Assembly (NCBI RefSeq): GCF_051811025.1
Contig: NZ_JBPWQE010000001.1
Span: 4,898,001-4,962,000, forward strand
Length of the DNA stretch: 64,000 bases
Direction: 5' to 3'
DNA from: Tardiphaga sp051811025
Lineage (GTDB): Bacteria > Pseudomonadota > Alphaproteobacteria > Rhizobiales > Xanthobacteraceae
The notes under the pieces are model-generated. The model was given only the letters and a program-made list of their open reading frames with translations. It searched no databases and was not told where the DNA came from. Within the stretch, counting starts at the first letter, position 1, and each line of letters begins with the position of its first letter. This document shows, one piece after another, positions 46,388 to 57,120 of this stretch. The position numbers were made by a program, and so were the translations under genes.

Positions 46388-46897
46388 ATGGACGCCGCCG
46401 CGCTTCGCGCCACCCAGGCCCCTATCAAAGAGCTCTACAAGACCGATCCCAAGGCTGCCTTCATCACGCTCAAAGCCAAGGGCTCGATCGACAATGACGG
46501 CATCGCCTGCAAGGTCGAGACCGGTCGGCAGATCGCAGCCGCTGGTCTGCATCCGGCCACAGGCGGCTCCGGCCTCGAACTCTGTTCCGGCGACATGCTG
46601 CTGGAAGCACTGGTGGCCTGCGCCGGCGTCACGCTGAAATCAGTGGCCACCGCCGTCGAAATTCCGCTGAAGTCCGGCAACGTGACGGCCGAGGGCGATC
46701 TCGATTTCCGCGGCACGCTCGGCGTCGACAAAGAAGCCCCGGTCGGCTTCGCCGAAATCCGCCTGCGCTTCGATGTCGACACCGACGCGCCGCAGGACAA
46801 GCTCGATCTGCTGCTGAAGCTGACCGAGCGTTATTGCGTGGTCTACCAGACCATCAAACATGGCCCGAAGGTTTCGGTGACGCTCAACAGGGTGTAA
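46388..46897 (+). CDS. OsmC-family protein
   Basis: A 169-residue OsmC/Ohr-fold protein. The peroxidatic-type Cys is in LVACAGVTL near residue 79, and a second Cys is in TERYCVVYQTI near 148, the usual OsmC pair that reduces organic hydroperoxides or handles thiol oxidation. ATG at 46388 follows GGGAGAGATATC; the extended reading from 46322 has no such site. It sits 56 nt after the sulfonate-type ATPase and probably belongs to that operon. Confidence 0.88.
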   Translation: MDAAALRATQAPIKELYKTDPKAAFITLKAKGSIDNDGIACKVETGRQIAAAGLHPATGGSGLELCSGDMLLEALVACAGVTLKSVATAVEIPLKSGNVTAEGDLDFRGTLGVDKEAPVGFAEIRLRFDVDTDAPQDKLDLLLKLTERYCVVYQTIKHGPKVSVTLNRV

Positions 46898-46921
46898 GCA
46901 GGCCGGACGATCCACCAAGAA

Positions 46922-46944
46922 AGAGGAGGCCAAGCACCTCCTCT
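46922..46944 (+). terminator. Hairpin after osmC
   Basis: AGAGGAGG (46922-46929) and CCTCCTCT (46937-46944) are perfect 8-bp arms with a 7-nt loop, 25 nt past the osmC stop and 12 nt before the next start. No T-run, so it may be a partial terminator or stability element. Confidence 0.45.
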
Positions 46945-46956
46945 CGTCAGGCTGCC

Positions 46957-47754
46957 ATGTCCCCCGAACTTGCCTTCCTCCTGACGCTCACTCTGCGCAT
47001 AGCGATCACCGCCGCCTTTGTGATCTCGGCCTCCATCATCACCGAACGATCCGGCCCGGTGATCGGCGCACTAGTGGCGACGCTGCCGATCTCGGCAGGA
47101 CCTTCCTACGTTTTTCTCGCGCTCGATCACGACGCCGCCTTCATTGCACAGGGCGCGCTGGCCAGCCTTCCGATCAATGGCGCGACGATGTTTCTCGGGC
47201 TGACTTACGTGCTGCTGGCGCAGCGCCACAACGTGATCGTCAGCCTCGGCGCCGCCGTGCTGGTGTGGTTCGCCCTCGCCCTGCTGGTGCGGCAGTTCGA
47301 ATGGACTTTGCTTGGCGGCATCCTGGCCAATGTCGTGGCCTTCGGCATCTGCCTGCCGCTGATGGCGCGGTTTCGCCATGCGAAGATGCCGCTGATCACC
47401 AGGCGCTGGTACGATATCCCGCTGCGCGCCGCACTCGTCGCAACGCTGGTCGCCACCGTGGTGACGCTGTCCTCGACCATCGGCCCGACCGGCAGCGGCA
47501 TTCTCGCACTTTATCCCGTAGTCTTCACCAGCCTGATGCTGATCCTGCATCCGCGCATCGGCGGCCCGCCCACCGCCGCCATGATCGCCAATGGCGGCTG
47601 GGGCCTGATGGGTTTCGGCATCGCAGTCGCCATCCTGCACGTCACCGCGCTGCGCTTCGGCTCGGCCATCGCGCTGAGCCTGGCGCTTGCCACCTGCGTG
47701 GTATGGAATCTCGGGCTGTGGACGCTGGGACGCAGGAAGATCCGCGCGGTCTAG
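46957..47754 (+). CDS. Predicted multipass membrane protein, function unknown
   Basis: A 265-residue inner-membrane protein with about eight hydrophobic segments spread along its length. Conserved-looking spots include ERSGPVIGALVATLPISAGPSYVF (about 29-52) and PTGSGILALYPVVFTSLMLILHPRIGGPPTAAMIANG (about 185-220). It resembles small uncharacterised permeases but I do not recognise a named family. ATG at 46957; a longer reading frame reaching upstream is inside osmC and not coding. Position after osmC is suggestive but a hairpin lies between. Confidence 0.75.
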   Translation: MSPELAFLLTLTLRIAITAAFVISASIITERSGPVIGALVATLPISAGPSYVFLALDHDAAFIAQGALASLPINGATMFLGLTYVLLAQRHNVIVSLGAAVLVWFALALLVRQFEWTLLGGILANVVAFGICLPLMARFRHAKMPLITRRWYDIPLRAALVATLVATVVTLSSTIGPTGSGILALYPVVFTSLMLILHPRIGGPPTAAMIANGGWGLMGFGIAVAILHVTALRFGSAIALSLALATCVVWNLGLWTLGRRKIRAV

Positions 47755-47830
47755 CAAGCGGGTCGGAAAGCGGGTGGCAATCGACTCATTGCTGCGCAAG
47801 TCTGTTCATGTGAACGAACGGAGGGCGACC

Positions 47831-48343
47831 ATGAGCATCGACATCGAGGCCGTGCACCGGATTTTGGGCGGCAGACGAGACGGGGTCCGCAATCCCTTTC
47901 AGGTGATAGACCCACCTTTGCCCAACGATCAGGATGCGACTGCGTTCGCGGCAAGCGTCGATCTCACCGGTTCAGCCGATGATGATAATGCGCGCCGCTG
48001 GTGCGATGGCGATCAATCGGCCGCTGCCGATCTCGACGGCGACTGGTTCAGCCGCTGGAACGGTGGCGCCGATCCGACCATTCCCGGCGACGCCAACGAC
48101 ACATGGAAGCACGGCGCCGCCAAACTGAGAATGACGGATGAGCGGATCTATCTGCTGTTCACCTGGAACGACGGCCATCGCATTGGCCTGATCGACGCCA
48201 GTCGCGACGGCGCGTGCAACTTGGTTGGCAAATATATCAATCTCACTGCACCAGAGATCGTGCGGCCATGGGCGGGACTGATCGTTGACACCAACCGCAT
48301 CGACGGCCGCTGGACCAACGGCCGCCTCGACTTCCGCCGATAA
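47831..48343 (+). CDS. Uncharacterised soluble protein
   Basis: A 170-residue protein with no signal peptide or membrane segment and no domain I can name. It is Asp-, Trp- and Arg-rich, with GDWFSRWNGG near residue 72, LRMTDERIYLLFTWNDGHRIGLIDASRDGACNLVGKYINL (about 99-138) and VDTNRIDGRWTNGRLDFRR at the end. The GGAGGGCGACC ribosome site just before ATG 47831 and the conserved-looking C-terminus argue it is a real gene. Its stop adjoins the convergent mutS stop with no bases between. Confidence 0.75.
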   Translation: MSIDIEAVHRILGGRRDGVRNPFQVIDPPLPNDQDATAFAASVDLTGSADDDNARRWCDGDQSAAADLDGDWFSRWNGGADPTIPGDANDTWKHGAAKLRMTDERIYLLFTWNDGHRIGLIDASRDGACNLVGKYINLTAPEIVRPWAGLIVDTNRIDGRWTNGRLDFRR

Positions 48344-51067
48344 TTACTTCGGCAGTTTCGCCTTCAGCGCATAGAGCGCATCCAGCGCCTCGCGCGGCGA
48401 CATCTCGTCGGGATGCAGCGCCTTCACGGCGTCCATCAGCAATTCCGCCTCCGACGGAGGAGCCGCCTCGACCGGTGCACGCGCTGTGATCGCGAACAGC
48501 GGCAGATCGTCCATCAGCGCCTTCGCGCTCTGACCGCGATCCTGCGCTTCGAGCTTGGCCAGCACCGACTTGGCGCGCGCGATCACCGCCGGCGGCAGGC
48601 CTGCCAGCTTGGCAACCTGGATGCCGTAGGAGCGATCCGCCGAGCCCGGCAGGACCTCGTGCAGGAACACCACGTCGCCGTGCCATTCTTTCACCCGCAC
48701 CGTGGCATTGAACAGCCGCGGCAGCTTCGCCGAGAGCGCGGTGAGTTCGTGATAATGCGTCGCGAACAGCGCACGGCAGCGATTGCTCTCGTGCAGATGC
48801 TCGATCGCCGCCCAGGCAATCGACAGACCATCGAACGTCGCGGTGCCGCGACCGATCTCGTCGAGGATCACTAGCGCGCGTTCCGTGGCCTGATTGAGAA
48901 TGACGGCGGTTTCGACCATCTCGACCATGAAGGTCGAACGACCGCGCGCGAGATCATCCGCAGCACCGACGCGCGAAAAGAGCCTGTCGACAATGCCGAT
49001 GCGCGCGCGCGATGCCGGCACGAAGCTGCCGATCTGCGCCAGCAGTGCGATCAGCGCATTCTGGCGCAGGAAGGTCGATTTACCGGCCATGTTCGGGCCG
49101 GTGATCAACCAGATCTGGCCGGACTTCTGCCCCGGCCCGGGCGACAGATCGCTGGCATTGGCGATGAACGGCTGGCCGTCGCGGCGCAGCGCCTGTTCGA
49201 CCACCGGATGCCGGCCGCCCTCGATGGCGAACAGCAGCGAGTTGTCGACGTCCGGGCGGACGTAGTTGTCATCGACCGCCAGCTTTGCCAGCGCCGTCGC
49301 CACATCCAGCAGTGCGAAGGCATGGGCGGCAGCGCGCAGATCTTCCGACGCCTCGGCGACCATCGCGGACAGCCGCTCGAAGATTTCCAGTTCCAGCCCA
49401 AGCGCACGGTCGCCGGCATTGGCGATCTTAGCTTCGATCTCGCCCAGTTCAGACGTGGTGAAGCGCACCTGCCCGGCCAGTGTCTGGCGATGGATGAAGG
49501 TCGCGTTCAGTGGCGCCTGCATCAGCTTGTCGCCGTGCTGCGCGGTGACTTCGACGAAATAGCCGAGCACATTGTTGTGACGGATCTTGAGGCCCTTCAC
49601 GCCGGTGTCATCGGCATAGCGTGCCTGCATCGCGGCGACCACGAGGCGCGAGGCGTCGCGCAGATTGCGGGTCTCGTCGAGCGCAGCTTCGAAGCCTTCG
49701 CGCACGAAACCACCATCGCGCTTCAACAGCGGAAGATCGTCGGCCAGCGCCCGCGCAAAGGTCGCGGCGAGTTCGCGAGATGGCCGGCGCAGGCCGGTCA
49801 TGGCGGCGGTGATATCCGCCGGCAGGTTGTCGATGGCGCCGAGGCGCGTCAGCACCTGATCGGCGGCAAGCACACCATCACGCAGACAGGCGAGATCGCG
49901 CGGACCACCGCGACCGACCGAAAGCCGCGCCAGTGCGCGCGACATGTCAGGCGCAGACTTCAGGGCCGAGCGCAGATCGTCGCGCAGCCCGCTATCTGCC
50001 ACGAAACTCGCGACGGCATCGAGCCGGCGACCGATGGCCGCTTCATCGGTCAGCGGCGCGGCGAGGCGCTGCGCAAGCAGGCGCGAACCGGCGGCAGTCA
50101 CCGTGCAGTCGATCGCATCCAGCAGCGAGCCCTTGCGCTCGCCTGATAGCGTCCGCGTCAATTCGAGATTGGCGCGCGTCGCCGGATCGATGGCCATGGT
50201 GGTGCCAACCGCTTCGTGGGTCGGCGGCGACAGCGGCACGCGTTTGCCAACCTGGGTGCGTTCGACATAGGTGACGCAGGCAGCAGCGGCGGTCGCCTCC
50301 AACCGCGACATGGCGCTGAGGCCGTCCATGGTGGCGACGGCGAAATAATCGCACAGCCGGCGTTCGGCGGTCGCGCCATCGAACACGTCGCGGGTCAGCG
50401 GCGTCACTGCCGGGAGTTCGCGCAGCAGCTGGCTGAGGTCCGGATCGCTGTACAGCGCATCCGTGACGATCACTTCATTCGGATTGATGCGGGCCAGTGT
50501 CGCACCGAGTTCGCCGGTGGCGCATTCGGTGACGATGAATTCCGCCGTCGAGATGTCGATCCACGCCAAGCCTATGCGGTCGCCGCCGGTCGAGCCCTTC
50601 GCGCGCGCAATCGCCAGCAGATAATTGTTGGCGCGGGCATCGAGCAGGTTTTCTTCGGTCAGCGTACCCGGCGTCACGACGCGAACGACATCACGTCGCA
50701 CCACGCTCTTGCCGCCACGTTTCTTCGCCTCGGCCGGATCCTCCATCTGTTCGCAGACGGCGACACGGATGCCGAGCGAGATCAGGCGGTGCAGATAATC
50801 ATCGGCGCGGACCACAGGCACGCCGCACATCGGGATATCCATGCCCTGATGCTTGCCGCGCTTGGTCAGCACGATCCCCAGGGCGCGCGAGGCGACCTCC
50901 GCATCCTCGAAGAAGATCTCGTAGAAATCGCCCATCCGGTAGAACAGCAGGAGGCCGGGATTGGCGGCCTTGATCTCGAGGTATTGTTCCATCATCGGCG
51001 ACACTTTTGCGGTGTCTTCAATGCGGGGAGCGGGTTCTGGGGCGGTAATGGGCTGCTGGATCGTCAT
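48344..51067 (-). CDS. mutS: DNA mismatch repair protein MutS
   Basis: Recognises mismatches and starts methyl-directed repair. The 907-residue protein has the mismatch-contacting GDFYE (F48, E50) in the N-terminal domain, the connector and lever domains through the middle, Walker A GPNMAGKST near 657, the switch region ATHYHELTALS further on and the helix-turn-helix C-terminus. ATG at 51067 was preferred because the longer start would run into a region without homology. Next to an unrelated plus-strand gene at 48343; upstream is the pcaF promoter region. Confidence 0.97.
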   Translation of the reverse strand: MTIQQPITAPEPAPRIEDTAKVSPMMEQYLEIKAANPGLLLFYRMGDFYEIFFEDAEVASRALGIVLTKRGKHQGMDIPMCGVPVVRADDYLHRLISLGIRVAVCEQMEDPAEAKKRGGKSVVRRDVVRVVTPGTLTEENLLDARANNYLLAIARAKGSTGGDRIGLAWIDISTAEFIVTECATGELGATLARINPNEVIVTDALYSDPDLSQLLRELPAVTPLTRDVFDGATAERRLCDYFAVATMDGLSAMSRLEATAAAACVTYVERTQVGKRVPLSPPTHEAVGTTMAIDPATRANLELTRTLSGERKGSLLDAIDCTVTAAGSRLLAQRLAAPLTDEAAIGRRLDAVASFVADSGLRDDLRSALKSAPDMSRALARLSVGRGGPRDLACLRDGVLAADQVLTRLGAIDNLPADITAAMTGLRRPSRELAATFARALADDLPLLKRDGGFVREGFEAALDETRNLRDASRLVVAAMQARYADDTGVKGLKIRHNNVLGYFVEVTAQHGDKLMQAPLNATFIHRQTLAGQVRFTTSELGEIEAKIANAGDRALGLELEIFERLSAMVAEASEDLRAAAHAFALLDVATALAKLAVDDNYVRPDVDNSLLFAIEGGRHPVVEQALRRDGQPFIANASDLSPGPGQKSGQIWLITGPNMAGKSTFLRQNALIALLAQIGSFVPASRARIGIVDRLFSRVGAADDLARGRSTFMVEMVETAVILNQATERALVILDEIGRGTATFDGLSIAWAAIEHLHESNRCRALFATHYHELTALSAKLPRLFNATVRVKEWHGDVVFLHEVLPGSADRSYGIQVAKLAGLPPAVIARAKSVLAKLEAQDRGQSAKALMDDLPLFAITARAPVEAAPPSEAELLMDAVKALHPDEMSPREALDALYALKAKLPK

Positions 51068-51149
51068 GGCGGCGGACGCTAGCAAATTTTGCCCGGCCGA
51101 TCCCACCCGCGGCTGTCGCAAACCGTAGTTTTCCCCACCGCGGCGAGGA

Positions 51150-51165
51150 AGTTGACAAGTCAACT
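51150..51165. promoter_or_regulatory. Palindrome overlapping a likely -35 box upstream of pcaF
   Basis: AGTTGAC-AA-GTCAACT is a perfect 7-bp-arm inverted repeat (51150-51156 and 51159-51165). TTGACA inside it (51152-51157) resembles a -35 element, with a weak TATCCG 17 bp downstream, 120-150 nt upstream of pcaF. It is a plausible operator for a MarR- or IclR-type regulator; the site also lies 83-98 nt upstream of mutS, so it could serve either gene. Confidence 0.5.
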
Positions 51166-51299
51166 GCGATTTCATATCCGCAATTGTGGGACAGGCCTGC
51201 CATCTGGCGGGCGCATTTGACCGGGTCAGCGGGGCTTCCTAAAAACACCGCGAAAATCCGGCAATCGAGCGCGGATGCAGTCCCCCAGGGAGAGAATTG

Positions 51300-52508
<1,209 letters not shown>

Positions 52509-52527
52509 CAACGACGTTTTCAAGACT

Positions 52528-52550
52528 GCCGCCGCGGGATCCGCGGCGGC
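52528..52550 (+). repeat. Strong GC hairpin between pcaF and pcaH
   Basis: GCCGCCGCGG (52528-52537) and CCGCGGCGGC (52541-52550) are perfect 10-bp arms with a 3-nt loop. No T-run follows, and the pcaH ribosome site lies just after, so it is more likely an RNA-stability or processing element than a terminator. Confidence 0.5.
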
Positions 52551-52568
52551 CAAAAAGGGAAAACCAGC

Positions 52569-53269
52569 ATGACGCTAATCTATCCCGTCGAGAGCAATGC
52601 GGCGCACGCGCCGCGCCTCTCACCCGGCTACAAGAGCACCATCAAGCGCGCGCCGCAGAAGCAGCGCATCCTGATGCCGCACACGCTGTCGGAAACGACA
52701 GGACCGGTCTATGGCCACGAGACGGTGCGTCCCGGCGATCATGACCTCACCACCATGCATGCCGGCGAGCCGCTCGGCGAACGCATCATCGTGCACGGCA
52801 CGGTGATGGACGAGGACGGCCGCGGCGTACCGAACACGCTGGTCGAACTGTGGCAGGCCAATGCCTGTGGACGTTACGTGCATGTCTGGGACCAGCATCC
52901 CGCGCCGCTCGATCCGAACTTCACCGGCGCCGGCCGCACCGTCACCGACGCCCAGGGCAATTACAAGTTCATCACCATCAAGCCCGGCGCCTATCCGTGG
53001 GGCAATCACCACAATGCGTGGCGTCCTGCCCACATCCACTTCTCGGTGTTCGGCCACTCCTTCGTCTCGCGCCTCGTGACGCAGATGTATTTCCCGAACG
53101 ATCCGCTGTTCCCGTTCGATCCGATCTTCAACTCGGTCACCGACGAAAAGGCACGCCTGCGCATGGTGTCGGATTTCGACCTCGACGTCACCGAGCCAGG
53201 CTGGGCGCTGGCCTATCGCTTCAACATCGTGCTGCGCGGCCGCAACGCCACCCCGACGGAGAATCACTG

Positions 53270-53270
<1 letters not shown>
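52569..53270 (+). CDS. pcaH: Protocatechuate 3,4-dioxygenase beta subunit
   Basis: Iron-bearing subunit of the enzyme that opens protocatechuate between C3 and C4 to beta-carboxymuconate. All four Fe ligands are visible: Y103 (GRYVHV), Y142 (AYPW), H155 and H157 (PAHIHF), with the spacing of the Pseudomonas enzyme (Y408, Y447, H460, H462). 233 residues, usual for PcaH. It overlaps pcaG by 1 nt. Confidence 0.96.
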
Positions 53271-53851
<581 letters not shown>

Positions 53852-53871
53852 TGCGTCACCTGATCGAAACG

Positions 53872-53897
53872 AAAAAGCGGCCTGCGGGCCGCTTTTT
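53872..53897. terminator. Bidirectional rho-independent terminator after pcaG
   Basis: AAAAAGCGGCC (53872-53882) and GGCCGCTTTTT (53887-53897) form perfect 11-bp arms around a 4-nt loop, followed by a T-run on both strands. It sits between pcaG and the convergent emrB gene (stop at 53898) and should end both transcripts. Confidence 0.9.
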
Positions 53898-55469
53898 TTA
53901 TTCCATCACCGCCGGATGCTCGTCCGCGCCCGGCTTCGCCGCCTGCGCGCGCAACGTTGCCTTGGACGACCCGATGATCAGCGCCATTGGAATTGCGCAG
54001 AGCGTCACCAGCATCACCATCTGATAATCGAGCCCGAAGGCGATGACCGTTGCCTGCAGCGTGACGATGGCGTCCATCACGGCGCGGCCACTGTCGGTGG
54101 CGAGGTTGATCGCGCTGGTCACATTGGGCATCTGCAGCGCGTTGTTGAACGGCGTGATGTGCTCGACCAGCACCGCATGAGCCATACGGGTGTTTGAGGT
54201 GAGCTGCGCGATCACGATGGAAATACCGATCGAACTGGCGACATTACGCAGCAATGTGAGCATCGAGGTGCCGTCGGTGCGCAGATGATTTGGCAGCGTC
54301 AGGAACGCCACCGTGGACAGCGGCACGAAGACGAGACCAAGGCCAAATCCCTGCGCGATCGAGACGATCACGATCTCCTGCACGCCGGTCTGGTCGGTCC
54401 ACATCGACGTGAAGAACAGCGACACCGACATCAGCGCCATTCCCACCATGATCAGGGTACGCGCCTCGATATATTTCATGATGCGCCCGACCAGCATCAT
54501 CGCCACGAAGGTACCGGAGCCACGCGTCGCCAGTAACAGACCTGCCGTGAGGATCGGATAGCCGATCACGTTCTGCAGATAGGGCGACGACAGTGCCATG
54601 GTCGAATACAGCACCAGCCCCATGACGGCCATGAACACGCAGCCGCCGACAAAATTCTTGTCCTTGAAGATGGCGAACTGGATGAACGGCTTCGAGGTCG
54701 TGAAGGAATGCGCGAAGAAATAATAGAAGCCGATGATCGAAACGATCGCCTCGATGACGATTTCGTTGGATTCGAGCCAGCCGAGCTGCTCGCCACGATC
54801 GAGCGCGAGCTGCATTGCACCGATGCCGACCGCCAGTGCGCCGAAACCGAACCAGTCGAATTTCAGTTCTGCATTGGTCTTGGTTTCGTCCATGAAGGCC
54901 AGCAGGCCAAACACCGTGACGATGCCGAAGGGCAGATTGACGAAGAACACCCAGTGCCAGGAATAGGTTTCAGTCAGCCAGGCGCCCAATGAAGGCCCCA
55001 TGATCGGGCCGAGCATCACGCCCATGCCCCAGATCGACATCGCCTTGGCGCGCTCATGCAGCGCGTAGCTGTCGAGCATCACCGCCTGCGACAGCGGCAC
55101 CAGTGCTGCGCCGAACACGCCCTGCAACAGGCGAAAGCCGACCATCTGGTTGATGTCCTGCGCGAGGCCGCACAGTACCGAGGCGACCGTGAAGCCCGCC
55201 GAACAGACAATGAAGATCTTCTTGCGGCCGAACCGGTTGGCAATCCAGCCGACCGGTGCGGTCATGATTGCCGCAGCCACGATATAGGAGGTCAGCACCC
55301 AGTTGACCTGATCCTGCGACGCCGACAGCGTGCCCTGCATATAAGGCAGCGCCACATTGGCGATGGTGGTATCGAGCGCCTGCATGATGGTGGCGGTCAT
55401 GGCGCAGATCGTCACCATGTTCCGGCGAAAGCCGGGGACCGCACTGGGAGATGGCGCCGACGTGCTCAT
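53898..55469 (-). CDS. MFS multidrug efflux permease (EmrB/QacA, DHA2 type)
   Basis: A 523-residue drug:H+ antiporter with 14 membrane segments, inner-membrane partner of the adaptor encoded upstream. The motif-A-like loop GWIANRFGRKKIF at about 72-84, the motif-C segment GVMLGPIMGPSLGAWL near 153-168 and the DTTIANVALPYM motif at residues 33-44 are characteristic of DHA2. Last gene of the marR-emrA-emrB operon, 4 nt after the adaptor. Confidence 0.94.
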   Translation of the reverse strand: MSTSAPSPSAVPGFRRNMVTICAMTATIMQALDTTIANVALPYMQGTLSASQDQVNWVLTSYIVAAAIMTAPVGWIANRFGRKKIFIVCSAGFTVASVLCGLAQDINQMVGFRLLQGVFGAALVPLSQAVMLDSYALHERAKAMSIWGMGVMLGPIMGPSLGAWLTETYSWHWVFFVNLPFGIVTVFGLLAFMDETKTNAELKFDWFGFGALAVGIGAMQLALDRGEQLGWLESNEIVIEAIVSIIGFYYFFAHSFTTSKPFIQFAIFKDKNFVGGCVFMAVMGLVLYSTMALSSPYLQNVIGYPILTAGLLLATRGSGTFVAMMLVGRIMKYIEARTLIMVGMALMSVSLFFTSMWTDQTGVQEIVIVSIAQGFGLGLVFVPLSTVAFLTLPNHLRTDGTSMLTLLRNVASSIGISIVIAQLTSNTRMAHAVLVEHITPFNNALQMPNVTSAINLATDSGRAVMDAIVTLQATVIAFGLDYQMVMLVTLCAIPMALIIGSSKATLRAQAAKPGADEHPAVME

Positions 55470-55473
55470 CGGA

Positions 55474-56628
55474 TCAATCCTGAGCAGCCTTGGCCGATGA
55501 CAGACCGAGCAGGCCCGCCAGCGAACGATGGTGTTCGGTGTCGATGGTGGTGTAGGTGCTCATGCCGGCCTTTAGTCGCTTTACGAAGGGATCCGCATAA
55601 TCGAGATAGATCCGCACCGGCACACGCTGCACGACCTTCACGAAATTGCCGGTGGCATTCTGCGGCGGCAGGATCGCAAATTGCGCGCCGGTGCCGGGGC
55701 TCAGCGAACCGACAGTGCCCTTGAAGGCATGGTTCGGGAACGCATCGACATCGATCTCCACGGTCTGGCCGACGGCGATGTAAGTGAAATCGGATTCCTT
55801 CAGATTGGCATCGACCCATGGCCTGTTGTCGTCGATCACCGTCAGGATCGGCGTGCCGGCCATCGCGAAGCGGCCGAGCTGGATGTTATCGACCTGCGTC
55901 GCGACACCGGAGATCGGCGCCTTCAGCACAGTGTGGTCGAGATTGCGCTGCGCCTGATCGAGCGCCGACTGCGCCTGCGCGTAAGGCGGGAATTGGGCCA
56001 GCGGCAGGTCGGGATTGCCGAGCAACTGGTTCATCGAGGTCGCGAGCTGCTGCCTCAGGAGTTCGAGCTGTGCTTTCGCGGTCACCGCCGCGGTCGCCGC
56101 ATTATCGAGATCGAGCTGCGAGCCGAAGTTGCTCTTCACCAGCGTCGACTTGCGTTCGACGTCGCGCTGTTTGAAGTCGACGCCCTGCTGCGCCAGATCC
56201 TGCATCTGGCCATAGATCTTCACATTGCTGACGAGGTTGTCGTAAGTAGTCTTGGCCTGCGCCAGCTTGGCCCTGGCATCGTCGAGCGCCAGCCGGAACG
56301 GGACCGGATCGATCTCGAACAGCACATCGCCTTCTTTGACATGCTGGCCTTCGCGCACCACGACCTTGTCAACCTTGCCGGAGATATCCGGCGTAATCAG
56401 CACCTTCTGCGCGCCGACATAGGCGTCGTCGGTGCCGACATAACGGCCACCCGAGAGATAGAACGCAACGCCGGCGACCAGAACCACAGCCGGCAACACG
56501 ACCAGCAGCAGCGACCGGCGATAGCGCTTCAGGAGACCTTTCGCGCCCTCACGCTGCGTCGTCGCGGCGCCATCGGATCCGCCCTCGGGCGCATCCTTGT
56601 CGGGAAATTTCAGCACGGGCTCAGCCAT
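55474..56628 (-). CDS. HlyD-family membrane fusion adaptor (EmrA type)
   Basis: A 384-residue adaptor with one N-terminal membrane segment (about 38-57), a lipoyl half at 75-110 (TPDISGKVDKVVVREGQHVKEGDVLFEID), a long helical hairpin around 110-240 and the second lipoyl half with the beta-barrel. It brings substrates from the EmrB-type permease toward a TolC-like channel. Its start overlaps the marR stop by 8 nt, so translation is coupled to the regulator. Confidence 0.94.
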   Translation of the reverse strand: MAEPVLKFPDKDAPEGGSDGAATTQREGAKGLLKRYRRSLLLVVLPAVVLVAGVAFYLSGGRYVGTDDAYVGAQKVLITPDISGKVDKVVVREGQHVKEGDVLFEIDPVPFRLALDDARAKLAQAKTTYDNLVSNVKIYGQMQDLAQQGVDFKQRDVERKSTLVKSNFGSQLDLDNAATAAVTAKAQLELLRQQLATSMNQLLGNPDLPLAQFPPYAQAQSALDQAQRNLDHTVLKAPISGVATQVDNIQLGRFAMAGTPILTVIDDNRPWVDANLKESDFTYIAVGQTVEIDVDAFPNHAFKGTVGSLSPGTGAQFAILPPQNATGNFVKVVQRVPVRIYLDYADPFVKRLKAGMSTYTTIDTEHHRSLAGLLGLSSAKAAQD

Positions 56629-57100
56629 AGACTTGTTCCTTGGTCTTTGTGGCTGCGGGGTTCAGCGCAGCGCGGATATTGTCTTTGATGGTTTCGAGAT
56701 GCGCGACCAGCTGGTGCATATCGGCCTCGCTCACGCCGTCGAACGCGACCTTCATCAGGTTGCCGCGCAGCACCGCCAGCTTTGCCGTCAGCGGGCGCGC
56801 AGCCTCGGTGAGATAGAGGCGCTTGATGCGGCGGTCGGCGTCGTCATTGCGGCGTTCGATCAAGCCGCTGTCGCAGAGCTTGTCGATCAGCCGCGTCAGG
56901 CTGATCGGCGCCATTTCCATGGCGTCGGCGAGATCGGTCTGTTTTTGCCCCTCATTGCGCTCGACCTTGGCGAGCACCGCCCATTGGGCGCGGGTCATGC
57001 CGAACTGGCGCGCTTCCTTGTCGGCCAGCAGCCGCAACATGCGCTGGGTCTCGAACAAGGCGGACAGGAAATCGGTGCCGGTGTCAGGCTGGCAGGACAT
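56621..57100 (-). CDS. MarR-family regulator
   Basis: A 159-residue MarR protein with a winged-helix domain: FGMTRAQWAVLAKVERNEGQKQTDLADAMEMAPISLTRLIDKLCDSGLIERR (about 34-85), then DRRIKRLYLTE for the wing. ATG at 57100 with GGAG before it was chosen because a longer start would add 37 residues with no family homology. First gene of the marR-emrA-emrB operon, likely autoregulated through the dyad at 57121-57133. Confidence 0.93.
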   Translation of the reverse strand: MSCQPDTGTDFLSALFETQRMLRLLADKEARQFGMTRAQWAVLAKVERNEGQKQTDLADAMEMAPISLTRLIDKLCDSGLIERRNDDADRRIKRLYLTEAARPLTAKLAVLRGNLMKVAFDGVSEADMHQLVAHLETIKDNIRAALNPAATKTKEQVYG

Positions 57101-57120
57101 GGAGGCGCTCCGTAAACCTA

